In this document: positions 1 through 9,869 of the stretch, piece after piece
Layout of the letters: each line of letters starts with the position of its first letter
Position numbering within the stretch: the first letter of the stretch is position 1
DNA from: Rhodamnia argentea
Taxonomy: Eukaryota > Streptophyta > Magnoliopsida > Myrtales > Myrtaceae
DNA length: 64,000 nt
Direction: 5' to 3'
Assembly: GCF_020921035.1 (NCBI RefSeq)
Contig: NC_063150.1
Span: 6,944,001 to 7,008,000 of the forward strand
The notes under the pieces: model-generated
Seen by the model: only the letters and a program-made list of their open reading frames with translations
Told to the model about the DNA's origin: nothing
The model's database searches: none
Made by a program: the position numbers and the translations under genes

Positions 1-1
1 C

Positions 2-280
2 GGGGAGTTCGACATCACGGGGAGCAGGGAGATAAAGATGATGCCTTTTGGGGCGGGGAGAAGAATCTGTCCTGGATACGGGCTTGCGATGCTGCACTTG
101 GAGTACTTCGTGGCGAACTTGGTCTGGCTGTTCCAGTGGCGGACTGTGGCGGGCGAAGAGGTGGACCTATCGGAGAAGCAGGAGTTCATCATCGCAGGGA
201 TGAAGAACCCTTTGAGGGCTCAGATTTCTCCCCGGAATTTGGGCACCCGAATTTCGGAAAATGTCCTCCCTTCCCAATGA
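2..280 (+). CDS. Cytochrome P450 CYP89A-like, C-terminal fragment (5' end outside window)
   Basis: This is the last 92 codons of a microsomal haem-thiolate monooxygenase, open to the left edge. The haem-binding loop [10 protein letters not shown] is visible (about nt 47-76), with the axial Cys, followed by the [16 protein letters not shown] helix typical of the CYP89A group. Nucleotide identity to the intact paralogue at 17919-19466 is very high across this stretch. One oddity: where the intact gene has a TGA after ...PRNLGT, this copy has CGA, so the frame runs 13 residues further to a TGA at 278-280. The upstream part is not in the window, so whether the gene is intact is unknown. The family is certain; the substrate cannot be read from sequence. 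Confidence 0.85.
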   Translation, partial: GEFDITGSREIKMMPFGAGRRICPGYGLAMLHLEYFVANLVWLFQWRTVAGEEVDLSEKQEFIIAGMKNPLRAQISPRNLGTRISENVLPSQ

Positions 281-1239
281 ATGAAGTGTACCTGGTGTAT
301 GTAATTAGGTGTTTGTGAAAATTCCTCAAAGACAACGCGTATGTAATCGTCCATATTTATCCCTGAATATTAGCATTGGTCCTTTCGTATCTCGTGTTAA
401 AAATGAAATTGGCTAACTCGCAGAAGAAATAGCATTCAATTGCAGGCTGGTGTACAAAGACGCGATCCATATTCTTGTGAAAATTGAATTTTTTTAATTT
501 CTCGTCTTTTAAGGCATATTTGGCAACTATTCTAAGAAAAAAAATGATTCTAATTAAAATTATATTTTTTTATTCTGTTCTTTGGATGATATTTCGATAA
601 TCAAAAGGTGTTTGGTAATCGCATCAAATTTCTGTTTTCAAAAATAACCAAGTGATGACAATTCTTTTTTTTATTTTAATTTTTAAAATTTTTAAAATTT
701 TTAAAATTTTTTTCAAATTTTAACTTTTTATATAAAAAAATTACTTTTTTTTTAAATTTCCCCCTCGTTTTTAGACAATTTAAGATTCAATTTGAATTTA
801 TCTTTTCAAATTATATTACTTGTTGATATATATTTGAAGTAAATGATTTTGTTACTTATTTGAATAGGTCGAGCATCAAATCGAATTTCGCTTAAACTGT
901 CTCAAGAATCGAGATAATAAATTTGAGTTATCTACACATGTTTATTGCATTCAACCCATTCATAAAAGTTTCGAGTTTTCCTTGTGAGTACCGATGTAAA
1001 TTGTAGTATTGCTGATGTTTTTTGGGCCTGCATCGATAATTAAATTAAAATGTCATACCGTATGCAATCAAACAAAGTTATAGAGAAGTGATGTCATTTT
1101 CTTCATCAGGTCCGAGTAGAGAGCAAAAGTCTCCGGCTATCGATAACAGCTAGGAAGGGGTTAAGAAAAATCTAGAAATTTCGAAGCGGTCAAATCTTGA
1201 TTGGCTTGCCTCTCTACACGCCATTGCAACAAGGTCATT

Positions 1240-1730
1240 CTTGAAATTTGAAAGATCTCGCACTTGTGTCCTTGGCGAATTGTTTGATCGATTGTGGAAC
1301 ACAAGCCGAGTGAAGATGGGGGCCCACCTTGTGTTCCGGGCATGGGCTTAGGCCTACTCCATAGAAGCCCACCTGCACGCGGCGGTGGCTCAGCCGAAAA
1401 AGTTCCATGGAGTTGCGAGAACCTGGCGACCGGTGACTAGGTGAGGTAAATCACTCGGGGTCCCATGGCAATTTATTCTTCTTCTTCTTCCGCACTCTCG
1501 CGCCTCTCCAAACTTTCATCTATGCTGCTACAGCAAAAAACCTTTATAGCTTCCAATGCAATCAATAAACCGATGACCCACCACCCCTTCCACACCGCAC
1601 TACTAGATTTCACCAGTAGCTCTCATTGACGTTGCCGTATAAAGTTCAAACCCTTATTTATTAGAGAGAGATATGGAGGAGTCAAAATGGTATGCGCACC
1701 ATCAGCAGCAACGGCAACAGATCGGCAAAG
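1240..1730 (+). pseudogene. Relic of the BRIP gene promoter/5' UTR/start of exon 1 (copy A)
   Basis: This stretch aligns by eye with 21,100-21,540, the upstream region and first codons of the BRIP/GLTSCR gene. Shared marks are the GTGGAACACAAGCCG and GCATGGGCTTAGGCC stretches, the CTTCTTCTTCTTCC run, and an initiator region with ATGGAGGAGTCAAAATGG where the real gene has ATGGAGGAGGCGAAATCG. After a few CAGCAG/CAACGG codons the frame is lost, and the rest of the gene is absent. No coding potential remains. Confidence 0.75.
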
Positions 1731-2079
1731 AATAAACTTTTTTGGAGAGAAAACATGTAATTTTGTGGTTGATAATTATGAGGCGATTATTGTATTTTGA
1801 CCACGCCTCCATATCCTATTCATTTTTCTGGTAGTTTTGACATAGAGTGGTTCTACGGTTTTGAGGTTCGTGGGCATTTCACGATTTCAATATGAGTCCA
1901 TTTCTAGCTATATGTCATCAAAGAAAACTCATAATTTGTCTTCAAATCGCTTAATCGATTCTCATGTTAACATCTCAAATTGCATCAGTTGCTTTGATAT
2001 GATGTTTTCATGTATATATTTCACATTGAGTTGGTCGGTTGGGGAATTGAGATAATTGTTTTCGTCTCAAGTATCTCTT

Positions 2080-2598
2080 GAAAGAATAACGACAGTAAAC
2101 GTAGGTTCTTCCTTGAGAGGAAGTCCAGCTCTAGCATGCCCCCATTGAAAGGCACAGTGTCTATATCCGCTTCTTATGTACCTTCCGTAATGGAAACTAT
2201 GGAGGTTTGAGACCATTTGCCCGATTTCTCCGAAGCTGCTAGCCTGACAGTAATATCAGTTATTTCTGATCACAAGATCTCCAAATCAATGAGTGTCTTA
2301 TGCAAAATATACGGTGATAATGTGCGGATCTATGATTGATATTGTACAGTTCCTACTATCGGGAAAGCATTTCCCTTTCTACCAATGAGAATGAAGTTGA
2401 CCATTTTGTTTGTTTGTTTTTTTTTATTTTTCTGTTATCTGGATTATGTTTGGAGTCGAAACACATTTGGTAAAACATTTTCATTTTTTTTTTTTACTTC
2501 TGGAACAAATTTTCAATCTAAAAATAAGGTTGGAATAGGAATGAGAGTCATACTTTTCAATTTTTGAAATAGAAATAAAAATAAAAATTCTTCTCATT

Positions 2599-2658
<60 letters not shown>

Positions 2659-2995
2659 CCTATCGCCGATCGCCGGTCTTCGTCTGACGATCGTCTAAGG
2701 TCCGACGATCGCCCACCGTAGAAATTTTATATTATTATCGAACAAATTATTGTCCCGAATACAAAATTTTTGTGTCGGTATCAATCTCGTTTCTCTCTCA
2801 GAAACGTGTCGAGATAATAGAAATAAAAAATTCTGTTTTTGGCCAGTAATAGCTCAAGAATAATTATCATTCGTGCCCTTCATATCCATTAGAAGTAGAC
2901 TGCAATTCTCATATCAGCGGCGGGTCATGCCCCGTCGCGTTACAAACCGAATGTATTTCACAGGGCCAATCTTTCTGCATCTTCTCGGGTTAGTT
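2080..2995 (-). pseudogene. Relic of APO gene 3' UTR/last-exon end (copy A)
   Basis: Two patches resemble the 3' flank and end of the APO3-like gene. Around 2105-2225 (CATTGAAAGGC, then GGTTTGAGACC) corresponds to about 24,300-24,420. Around 2880-2990 (GCAATTCTCATATCAGCGG, GGGCCAATCTTTCTGCATC) corresponds to about 24,500-24,615. Between them is unrelated sequence with a (CT)n tract. Only the extreme 3' end of the gene was ever included, so this is a duplication-edge fragment and not a dead gene copy. Confidence 0.6.
2600..2656. repeat. (CT)n microsatellite
   Basis: About 28 uninterrupted CT dinucleotides. The equivalent site in copy B (5932-5964) has a shorter run, so the tract has changed length since the block duplicated. 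Confidence 0.95.
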
Positions 2996-3243
2996 GAATA
3001 ATCTTAAGGGTCAAGTAATGTTGAAGCCTTTTTTGTTTTTATTTTTTATTTTTAAATTCAGCGAAGTCCATGAACATGTTGCCCTTTGAAATCTACTGCC
3101 CAAGCAAGGACGTCATCCATTACGTTCTCTTTGGACGACATTGTCCTGTATGAACACTACAAAATCCCTCCTCTTCTCCTGCAAATCCTTCATTTGGTCT
3201 ACCTCGTCAAACTCAGAAGAGGAGGAGGTCTGGCAGGCAAGAG

Positions 3244-3393
3244 ATGGATCTCTGGTTCCTCATCCTCGTCATCTTCTCCCTCGTCAAACATGGGTTACGG
3301 GAAATTTTCTTCTCCATCGGAGCACCAAACCAACACAGAAAACCACACCCGAAAGGCCAAAAAGACAAGAAAAAGGACCCACCTACAGCCTAG
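3244..3393 (+). pseudogene. CYP89A 5' stub, copy B
   Basis: The start codon context and first codons (MDLWFLILV) match the N-terminal membrane anchor of the intact P450 at 17919, and the preceding 5' UTR (from about 3168) is nearly identical. Homology ends near 3295; the frame then reads unrelated sequence and stops at TAG 3391-3393. About 97% of the gene is missing. It is a truncated, non-functional copy created by a rearrangement. Confidence 0.85.
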
Positions 3394-3796
3394 ATAGAGA
3401 GTTCACGAAGGAACGCAACGTAAAAGTCGCACGACGAGGATTGAGGACGAACCTGGCGATGGGTGCAAAGAGCTAAGCCTGCATCGACGAACTCCAGATT
3501 TACTCTTTCTCTTTCTCTTTGGGTGGCGAAGAAAGAGAAATGGGAGGGAACACGAGAGAGGGAGAGAGGGGCCGAGTTGAGTTGAGCCGAGTCAAGCGAG
3601 TTCGAACGACCGAGAAAAAGCTGGGTCGTCCATAATATTGTACGGATATCGCGGGGGTGTTAGTTTTCACTTTTCAGATGTGGGGTTGCTAGGGTCACGC
3701 GACGGTCATTTTCCAGATGGGTGAAGGCGTGGCCTTTTTCCCTCGAGCCTGTCACGTGAGGAGAGGGAAGTGCGTGCTGGTGCACCCCAGTATTTG
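3300..3796. other. Unassigned sequence replacing the P450 body
   Basis: Between the 5' stub and the start of block B lies about 500 bp that matches nothing else I can see in the window. It holds a purine-rich GAGAGAGGGAG stretch (about 3555-3575) and no convincing ORF. It may be filler from double-strand-break repair or a fragment of an unrecognised element. Confidence 0.4.
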
Positions 3797-4579
3797 CTAT
3801 CCATATTCTTGTGAAAATTGAAATTTTTTAATTTCTCGTCTTTTAAGGCATATTTGACAACGATTCTGATAAAAAAAAAATGATTCTAATTAAAATTGTA
3901 TTTTTTTTATTCTGTTCTTTGGATGATATTTCGAGAATCAAAAGGTGTTTAATAATTGCATCAGATTTCTGTTTTCGAGAATAACCAAGTGATGACAATT
4001 CTTTTTTTAATTTAATTTAATTTAATTTAATTTAATTTTTTTCGATTTTTATTTTATTTTTTTATATAAAAAATTACTTTTTTTTTTAATTTCTCCCCCA
4101 TTTTTAGACAATTTAAGATTCAATTTGAATTTGACTTGTCAAATTATATTACTTGCTGATATAGATTTGAAATAAATGTTTTTGTTACTTATTTGAGTAG
4201 GTCGAGCATCAAATCGAATTTCGCTTAAGCTATTCAAGAACGAGATAATGAATTTGAGTAATCTACACATGTTTATTGCATTCAACCCATTCATAAAAGT
4301 TTTGAGTTTACCTTGTGAGTACCAATGTAAATTGTAGTATTGCTGATGTTTTTTGGGCTTGCATCGATAATTAAATTAGAATGTCATACTGTATGTAATC
4401 AAACAAAGTTATATAGAAGTGATGTCATTTTCTTCATCAGGTCCGAGTAGAGAGCAAAAGTCTAGCTATCAATAACAGCTGGGAAGGGGTTAAGAAAAAT
4501 CTACAAATTTCAAATCGGTCAAATTTTGATTGGCTTGCCACTCTACACGCCATTGCAACACGGTCATTCTTGAAATTCA

Positions 4580-5070
4580 AAAGATCTCCCACTTGCGTTC
4601 TTGGCGAATTGTTTGATTGATTGTGGAACACAAGCCGAGTGAAGATGGGGGCCGGCCATGTGTTCCGGGCATGGGCTTGGGCCTACTCTGTGGAAGCCCG
4701 CCTGCACGCGGCGGTGGCTCAGTCGAAAAAGTTTCCATGGAATTGCGAGAACCTGGCAACCGGTGACTCTGTGAGATAAATCGCTCGGGGTCCAATGGCA
4801 ATTTATTCTTCTTCTTCTTCCGCACTCTCGCGTGCTCTCCAAACTTTCATTTATGTTGCTGCGGCGGAAAACCTTCATGGCTTCCAATTCAATCAATAAA
4901 CCGAGGACCCACCACCCCCTTCCACACCGCGCTACTAGATTTCACCAATAGCTCTCGTTAACGTTGCCGAATAAAGTTCAAACCCTTATTGAGTAGAGGG
5001 AGATATGGAGGAGGCAAAATGGTATGCGCACCATCAGCAGCAATGGCGACAGATCGACAAAGAATGAGCT
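4580..5070 (+). pseudogene. Relic of the BRIP gene promoter/5' UTR/start of exon 1 (copy B)
   Basis: Counterpart of 1240-1730, with the same homology to 21,100-21,540. The former initiator reads ATGGAGGAGGCAAAATGG at about 5005, closer to the real gene than copy A. The frame opens into a meaningless peptide after a few codons. The whole polyglutamine region and the conserved domain are missing. Confidence 0.75.
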
Positions 5071-5409
5071 TTTGTGGAGAGAAAACATGTAATTTTGTGG
5101 TTGATAATTATGAGGCGATTATTGTATTTCGGCCACGCCTCCATATCTTATTCATTCTCCCGATAGTTTTGATATAGAGTGATTCTACGATTTTGAGGTT
5201 CGTGGATATTTCATGATTTCAATATGAATCCATTAATTTCTAATTATGTCATTGAAGAAAACTCATAATTTGTCTTCGAATCGCTGAATCGATTCTCATG
5301 TTAACGTCTCAAATTGCATTAGTTGCTTTGACATGATGTTTTCATGTATACATTGCACATTGAGTTGGTCGGTTGGGGAGTTGAGATAATTGTTTTCATC
5401 CCCAGTATC

Positions 5410-5929
5410 TCTTGAAAGAATAACGATAATAAACCGAGGTTCTTCCTTTAGAGGAAGTCCAGCTCTAGCGTGCCCCCATTGAAAGGCACAGTGTCTACAT
5501 CTGCTTCTTATGTACCTTCCATAATAGAAACTATGGTGGTTTGAGATCATTTGCCCAATTTCTCCCAAGTCGCTAGCCTAACAATCTGACGGTAATAACG
5601 GTTATTTCTGACCATAGGATCTCCCAATCAATGAGTGCTTCATGCAAAATACACGGTGGTGATATGTGGATCTACGATTGATATTGTATAGTTCCTATTG
5701 TTAGGGAAGCATTTCCCTTTCTACCAATGAGAATGAAGTTAACCATTTTGTTTGTTTGTTTTTCTATTTTTATGTTATACGGAATAGATTTGGAACAGAA
5801 ACACATTTGGCAAAACATTTTCATTTTTTTACTTCTAAGACAAATTTTGAATCTAAAAATAAGTTTGGAATAGGAATGAGAGTCAGAAATTATTTACTTT
5901 TTACTTTTTAAAACAGAAGTGGAAATAAG

Positions 5930-5967
<38 letters not shown>

Positions 5968-6330
5968 CCTATCGCCGATCGCCGGTCTCCGTCCGTTGAT
6001 CGTCCGAGGTCCGACGACCGGCTACCGTAGAAATTTTATGTTATTATCGAACGAATTCTTATTCCAAATACAAAAATTTTGTGTTGTCATCAATCGCGTT
6101 TCTCTCTAAAAAACTCGTCAAGATAATAGAAATAAAAAATTTTATTTTTGGCCAGTAATAGCTCAAGAATGATTATCATTCGCATCTTCCGTATCCATTA
6201 AAAGTAGACGGCAATTCTCAGATCAGCGGCGGCTCATGCCCCGTCGCGTTACAAACCGAATTGCTGCCCGAACAACAACGTCTTCACAGGGCCAATCTTT
6301 CTGCGTCTTCTCCCGTTAGTCGAATCTTCT
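5410..6330 (-). pseudogene. Relic of APO gene 3' UTR/last-exon end (copy B)
   Basis: Counterpart of 2080-2995. Patches at about 5455-5560 and 6195-6320 resemble 24,300-24,420 and 24,500-24,620. The second patch retains GCTGCCCGAACAACAACGTCTTCA, similar to the strand opposite the end of the APO last exon. No coding function. Confidence 0.6.
5932..5964. repeat. (CT)n microsatellite
   Basis: About 16 CT units at the position equivalent to the longer tract at 2600-2656. Confidence 0.95.
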
Positions 6331-6558
6331 TAAGGGTGAAGTAATGCTGAAGCCTTTTTCTTTCTTCTTTAATTCAGCGAGGTCCACGAACATGTTGCCC
6401 TTTGAAATCTGCTGCCCATGCATGTACGTCATCCATTACCTTCTCTTTGGACTACCCTGTCTTGTATGAACACGACAAATTCCCACCTCGTTCTCTGCGT
6501 ATCCCTGCTTTTGGTCTACCTCGTGAAACTCGGATCAGAAGAGGAGATCTGGCACGAG

Positions 6559-6798
6559 ATGGATCTCTTGCTCCTCATCCTCGTGACCCTCTCCGTCGCC
6601 GCCTTCCTCAGAGCCACCCTCAACCTCCTCTCCTCCGCCCCAAAGAAGAAGAGCCTCCCGCCGGGCCTGCTCAAAGTCCCGGTTCTCGGCAACTTCCTAT
6701 GGCTCCGCAAGTCATTCTCGGAGGGTAAAAACCTCAAATCGGTACACCCGACAACCGTTACGTGTTATATAACTCAACAATTTAATGGTAAAATTTAA
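6559..6798 (+). pseudogene. CYP89A 5' stub, copy C
   Basis: Retains the membrane anchor, the KKKSLPPG proline hinge and the start of the globular fold (FLWLRKSF). It is in frame and close to residues 1-56 of the intact gene. Homology stops near 6727, after which the frame reads 20-odd unrelated codons to a stop. The cut is inside the coding region and no matching remainder lies downstream, so this is a dead fragment and not a gene split by the neighbouring transposon. Confidence 0.85.
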
Positions 6799-7613
6799 TG
6801 AAAACTAACTTAGGGCAAATTTTTCGTTACCAATTTGTGGGTTTTTTATGGTTAAAAAATTAGTTTATGACACATTTATTACTGATTTATCAATTTAGAA
6901 TTTTTGGTGGTACTAACCTTATATAAATAATAGGCTTTACAGGATGATTACATAAAATAACACAATTATTTATGCCAAAACGTATCAACTCTTTGTGTTC
7001 AAACACCAAGTCAGTTTGGTCGAATATAGAGCTTGGTGAAGAGATCGATATAATTATCAATGAGTGATGTGATAGTTACTAACGGTTATACAACGAAGTA
7101 ATCGACAATGGTAAAACTAATCGGTGACTCTGAATAACGATCATCGATCAACATAATATATAACTATTGAGACACAATAGTAAGCGATTTAAGTGGTTGA
7201 CAAACATATCTATTTGATGATAAAACCGACATGGCCGGTGTCATAGCAAAATTGGCTAAGTGCTACATGCGGTTACAACTGCTTAAGAACTACAAGTTGT
7301 CCTTGCGTGATAACATGAAAGGAAATCGAGGTAAGTGAAAACAAAAGAGATTATTCATCGCCGTTTCATTTGCCAGGCCTTCCTTTTACGTGTGTTGATT
7401 TCGCGATGGTAAAGACCTCGGAAGTTTCGATCTCGGGACCGAGACTAACAAATGGTTCGAGCTTGGAATTTTAGGAGTCTCGTCGATAAATGTTCTTGGA
7501 GCACGTATGGGGGCAGAGTCAACAGTTGACCTCGAGGGTCGAAGTCTAGGACGACGACGTATGGCAGAGGACGTGTTTCCATCGCAAACGTCCGTAATCT
7601 TCCTCATTTCTTC
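6730..7613. other. Unrecognised AT-rich spacer
   Basis: About 880 bp between the P450 stub and the inverted end of the MULE-like element. No ORF with recognisable content and no terminal repeat was seen. It may be transposon debris. Confidence 0.4.
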
Positions 7614-7708
7614 GGGTTTTTTTCCAATTTAATTTTTTTAAAATAAATATTTACAAAATTATTTTTTAAAAATAAATAAATACTGATTTGGGTATCGCTT
7701 GGCAGCCC
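7614..7708 (+). repeat. Inverted end repeat, left
   Basis: About 95 bp starting GGGTTTTTTTCCAATTTAAT and ending TTGGCAGCCC. It matches the reverse complement of 17605-17699 with few differences, and also the arms of the palindrome at 9088-9268. Most of it is AT-rich, with a GC-rich inner end. Confidence 0.75.
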
Positions 7709-8030
7709 CGCCAAGCAAGGTGGGGCCGGGCCCGCTCGCCGCCACGGTGATGAGCGGGCCGGGGGCCCTACCTCCCGCTCGGCGGCCAGTGCCGAGCGAG
7801 CGGGGGGGTGGGGGGGCCCTCCCCCATGTGGCGCCCCCTCCCCTCTCCTCCGTGCCGCCCCTTCCGCCTCTCCTGCGTGCCGTTGTCCCCGCCCTCCGTG
7901 TGGCACTCTCCCCGCGTATGTTTGTGCCGCGAAAGGGTGGGGGCTCCCCTCTCCCCCGCATTTTGCGCACTGCGGCGTCGAGCGCTGCAGTATGCAAAAT
8001 GCTCCAGATTTTCTGCTGCTCCCCTCTTCA
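7709..8030. other. GC-rich island inside the element
   Basis: Roughly 300 bp of very high GC content with G and C runs, abruptly different from the AT-rich flanks. Overlapping open frames on both strands are compositional artefacts: proline, arginine and glycine rich with no domain. It is followed by a pyrimidine-rich stretch (8010-8210). It could be a captured CpG-rich promoter fragment. Confidence 0.5.
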
Positions 8031-9087
8031 CTTCTTTAAATTCCCTCTTCCTCTCCTTCTCTCATTTCTTCTCTTTTTGCAAACGCTTTGTTGCTCTCCC
8101 TCTCTTTCAAACGTTCTTCGTCCGTCTCAAAACATTCTCTCATTTATTCCCTCTTTCAAACTGTCTCTCTCTTAGACGCTCTTACTATCCTTCAAACGCT
8201 CTCCCTTAGACACATTTCTTTATAGTTAAGTATGAATTTTTATTTATATGTTGTTAGTACTACGTTTTTATATTAATATTTAAATTAATTTGGTACTTTT
8301 TCTTCACAGTTTGAGCTCATCATTCGGTGTGTACGCTCTCTCGATAATTTGATGTAAATTTTTTTTTTCATTATTTTTTGCGGTTTCGTAAGTGTAGATT
8401 TATTTATGTGATTGTTATTTATATCCGAATCATCTATGTTACATATAGGTTATTAGTAATTTGTTTTAAATTTTTGTGAATGTAAATATTGTTTTAAAAG
8501 TTTAAAATGAATTTTTAGGAAAATAACTTAAAAAAAGGGTTATCGGATAGACAATATGAGAAGTGTGGGCCGCATTTGACCCGATTAAAAAAAATCAACG
8601 AAATTAGGGCGAATTTTTTTATTTACCCTATGTCCAAGTATGCTATCGTGTTCTCCTTCATGGCTTCTGTAGCGCTCTATTTAAAAAAAAAATTTAATAG
8701 TAGAGCCGTTACACAAAGCCATGAAAGAGAACAGGATAGCGTACTTGGAGACGAGGAAAATCAAAAAGTTTGGCCTAATCTAGTTAACTTTTTTTTTGGA
8801 CTCATTTTCACAATTATGTCCATATTCATTTTTAGGTTATCGGATGACCCGAGAATCGCAGGCCGAATTTGACCCAGTCCAAAAAAATAATTTTTTAAAA
8901 TAATTTGAAAATTCGGAAAAATAAAATAAAAAAGATTAAAAATTGATAAAAAAGCATAGAAAAGAAAAAAAAATAGGAAAAAATCATTGAAAATTTGAAC
9001 AATTCAATGCTACAATGGCCACAATGAACTGGCCATGGAATATTATGGATATTTGGCTCCCGATTTTTAAAAAAATAACAATTTTGC

Positions 9088-9268
9088 GGGTTTTTTTCCA
9101 AATTAATTTTTGTTAAAAAAGTATTTACTAAATTAATTTTTAAAAAAATATTTACAAATTTGGGCCTCGCTCGGCCGTGGAAGTGCCGAGCGAGACCCAA
9201 ATTTGTAAATATTTTTTAAAAATAATTTAGTAAATACTTTTTAAAAAAATTAAATTAGGAAAAAACCC
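9088..9268. repeat. Near-perfect palindrome (foldback/MITE-like)
   Basis: Two arms of about 85-88 bp are reverse complements around a short spacer near 9177. They start GGGTTTTTTTCC and end GGAAAAAACCCC. The arms are the same family as the ends of the large element. It interrupts a repeat unit that occurs uninterrupted at 9284-9640, and CAATTTT flanks both sides (9079-9085 and 9269-9275). That fits insertion of a small non-autonomous relative. Confidence 0.75.
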
Positions 9269-9283
9269 CAATTTTTCCATTCT

Positions 9284-9640
9284 GGGAAAATCTCTCCCAA
9301 AAAAATGAATAAAATTTCGAGAAATCCTGAAAAAGAGTAAATGGCCACAATCAACTGGCCATGGACTATTATTGATATTCGGCCCCCAATTTAAAAGAAA
9401 ATAACAATTTTGGCCTTACGGGAAAATATCTCCCAAAAAAATAGGTAAAATTTCGAGAAATCCCGAAAAATAGTAAATGGAAAAATCAACTGGCCACGGA
9501 CTATTATTGATATTGGGCTCCCGATTTTAAAAAAATAAAAAAATTTCCCTTATGGGAAAATCTCTCCAAAAAAAATGGGTAAAATTTCGAGAAATCCCCA
9601 AAAATAGTAAATGACCACAATTAACTGGGCAAATCCTTAT
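9284..9640. repeat. Tandem repeat, period about 135 bp, about 2.6 copies
   Basis: Units begin GGGAAAAT near 9284, 9420 and 9554, and share TTTCGAGAAATCC and CAACTGGCCA. A partial, interrupted copy lies at about 9010-9087, left of the palindrome. Subterminal repeats of this kind are common in MULEs, so a structural role in the element is possible. Confidence 0.8.
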
Positions 9641-9869
9641 TTCGGTAATTTGACTTCCTGTGCTTTTGAAAATGATGATTTTTCCCTTTTTGACAAATTG
9701 GCTCTGAAATTTTTTTTATTTGCCCATGCAAATTGTTAGGGATATATGATACATTTATTTTATTTCATTTGATATATTAATTGTTATAATATTAATTTGT
9801 TAATGTGTTCGGGACGATATTTACTGAATTGTATGTGCGAAATAATTTGTAATTTCTTTATTTAGCATA

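Larger units (their letters stand above)
464..3240. repeat. Duplicated block, copy A (partner 3797-6558)
   Basis: From about 464 (ATCCATATTCTTGTG) to the P450 stub at 3244 this block matches 3797-6558 almost continuously, with scattered substitutions and short indels. It begins with an AT-rich P450 3'-flank that is also present after the intact gene (from about 19,681). Within it are relics of the BRIP 5' region and of the APO 3' end, described separately. No intact gene was found inside. The arrangement is best explained by tandem duplication of a larger unit followed by internal deletions. Confidence 0.85.
3797..6558. repeat. Duplicated block, copy B (partner 464-3240)
   Basis: Near-continuous match to block A, in the same order: P450 3' flank, BRIP 5' relic, APO 3' relic, (CT)n tract, P450 5' flank. 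The left junction (about 3797) lies inside the P450 downstream flank, so this copy lacks any P450 3' coding sequence. Confidence 0.85.

Noticed and set aside
3086..3476. Two overlapping frames around the first P450 stub
   Set aside because: They are out of frame with the P450 start at 3244 and cross the rearrangement junction.
7699..8209. Several overlapping open frames on both strands rich in Pro, Arg and Gly
   Set aside because: They are produced by the GC-rich island, where stop codons are rare; no frame has a domain or preferred codon use.
8576..8872. 98-codon plus-strand frame within the MULE 5' region
   Set aside because: It runs through a diverged direct repeat (GTTATCGGAT...TTTGACCC at both ends) and A-runs; no domain and no initiator context.
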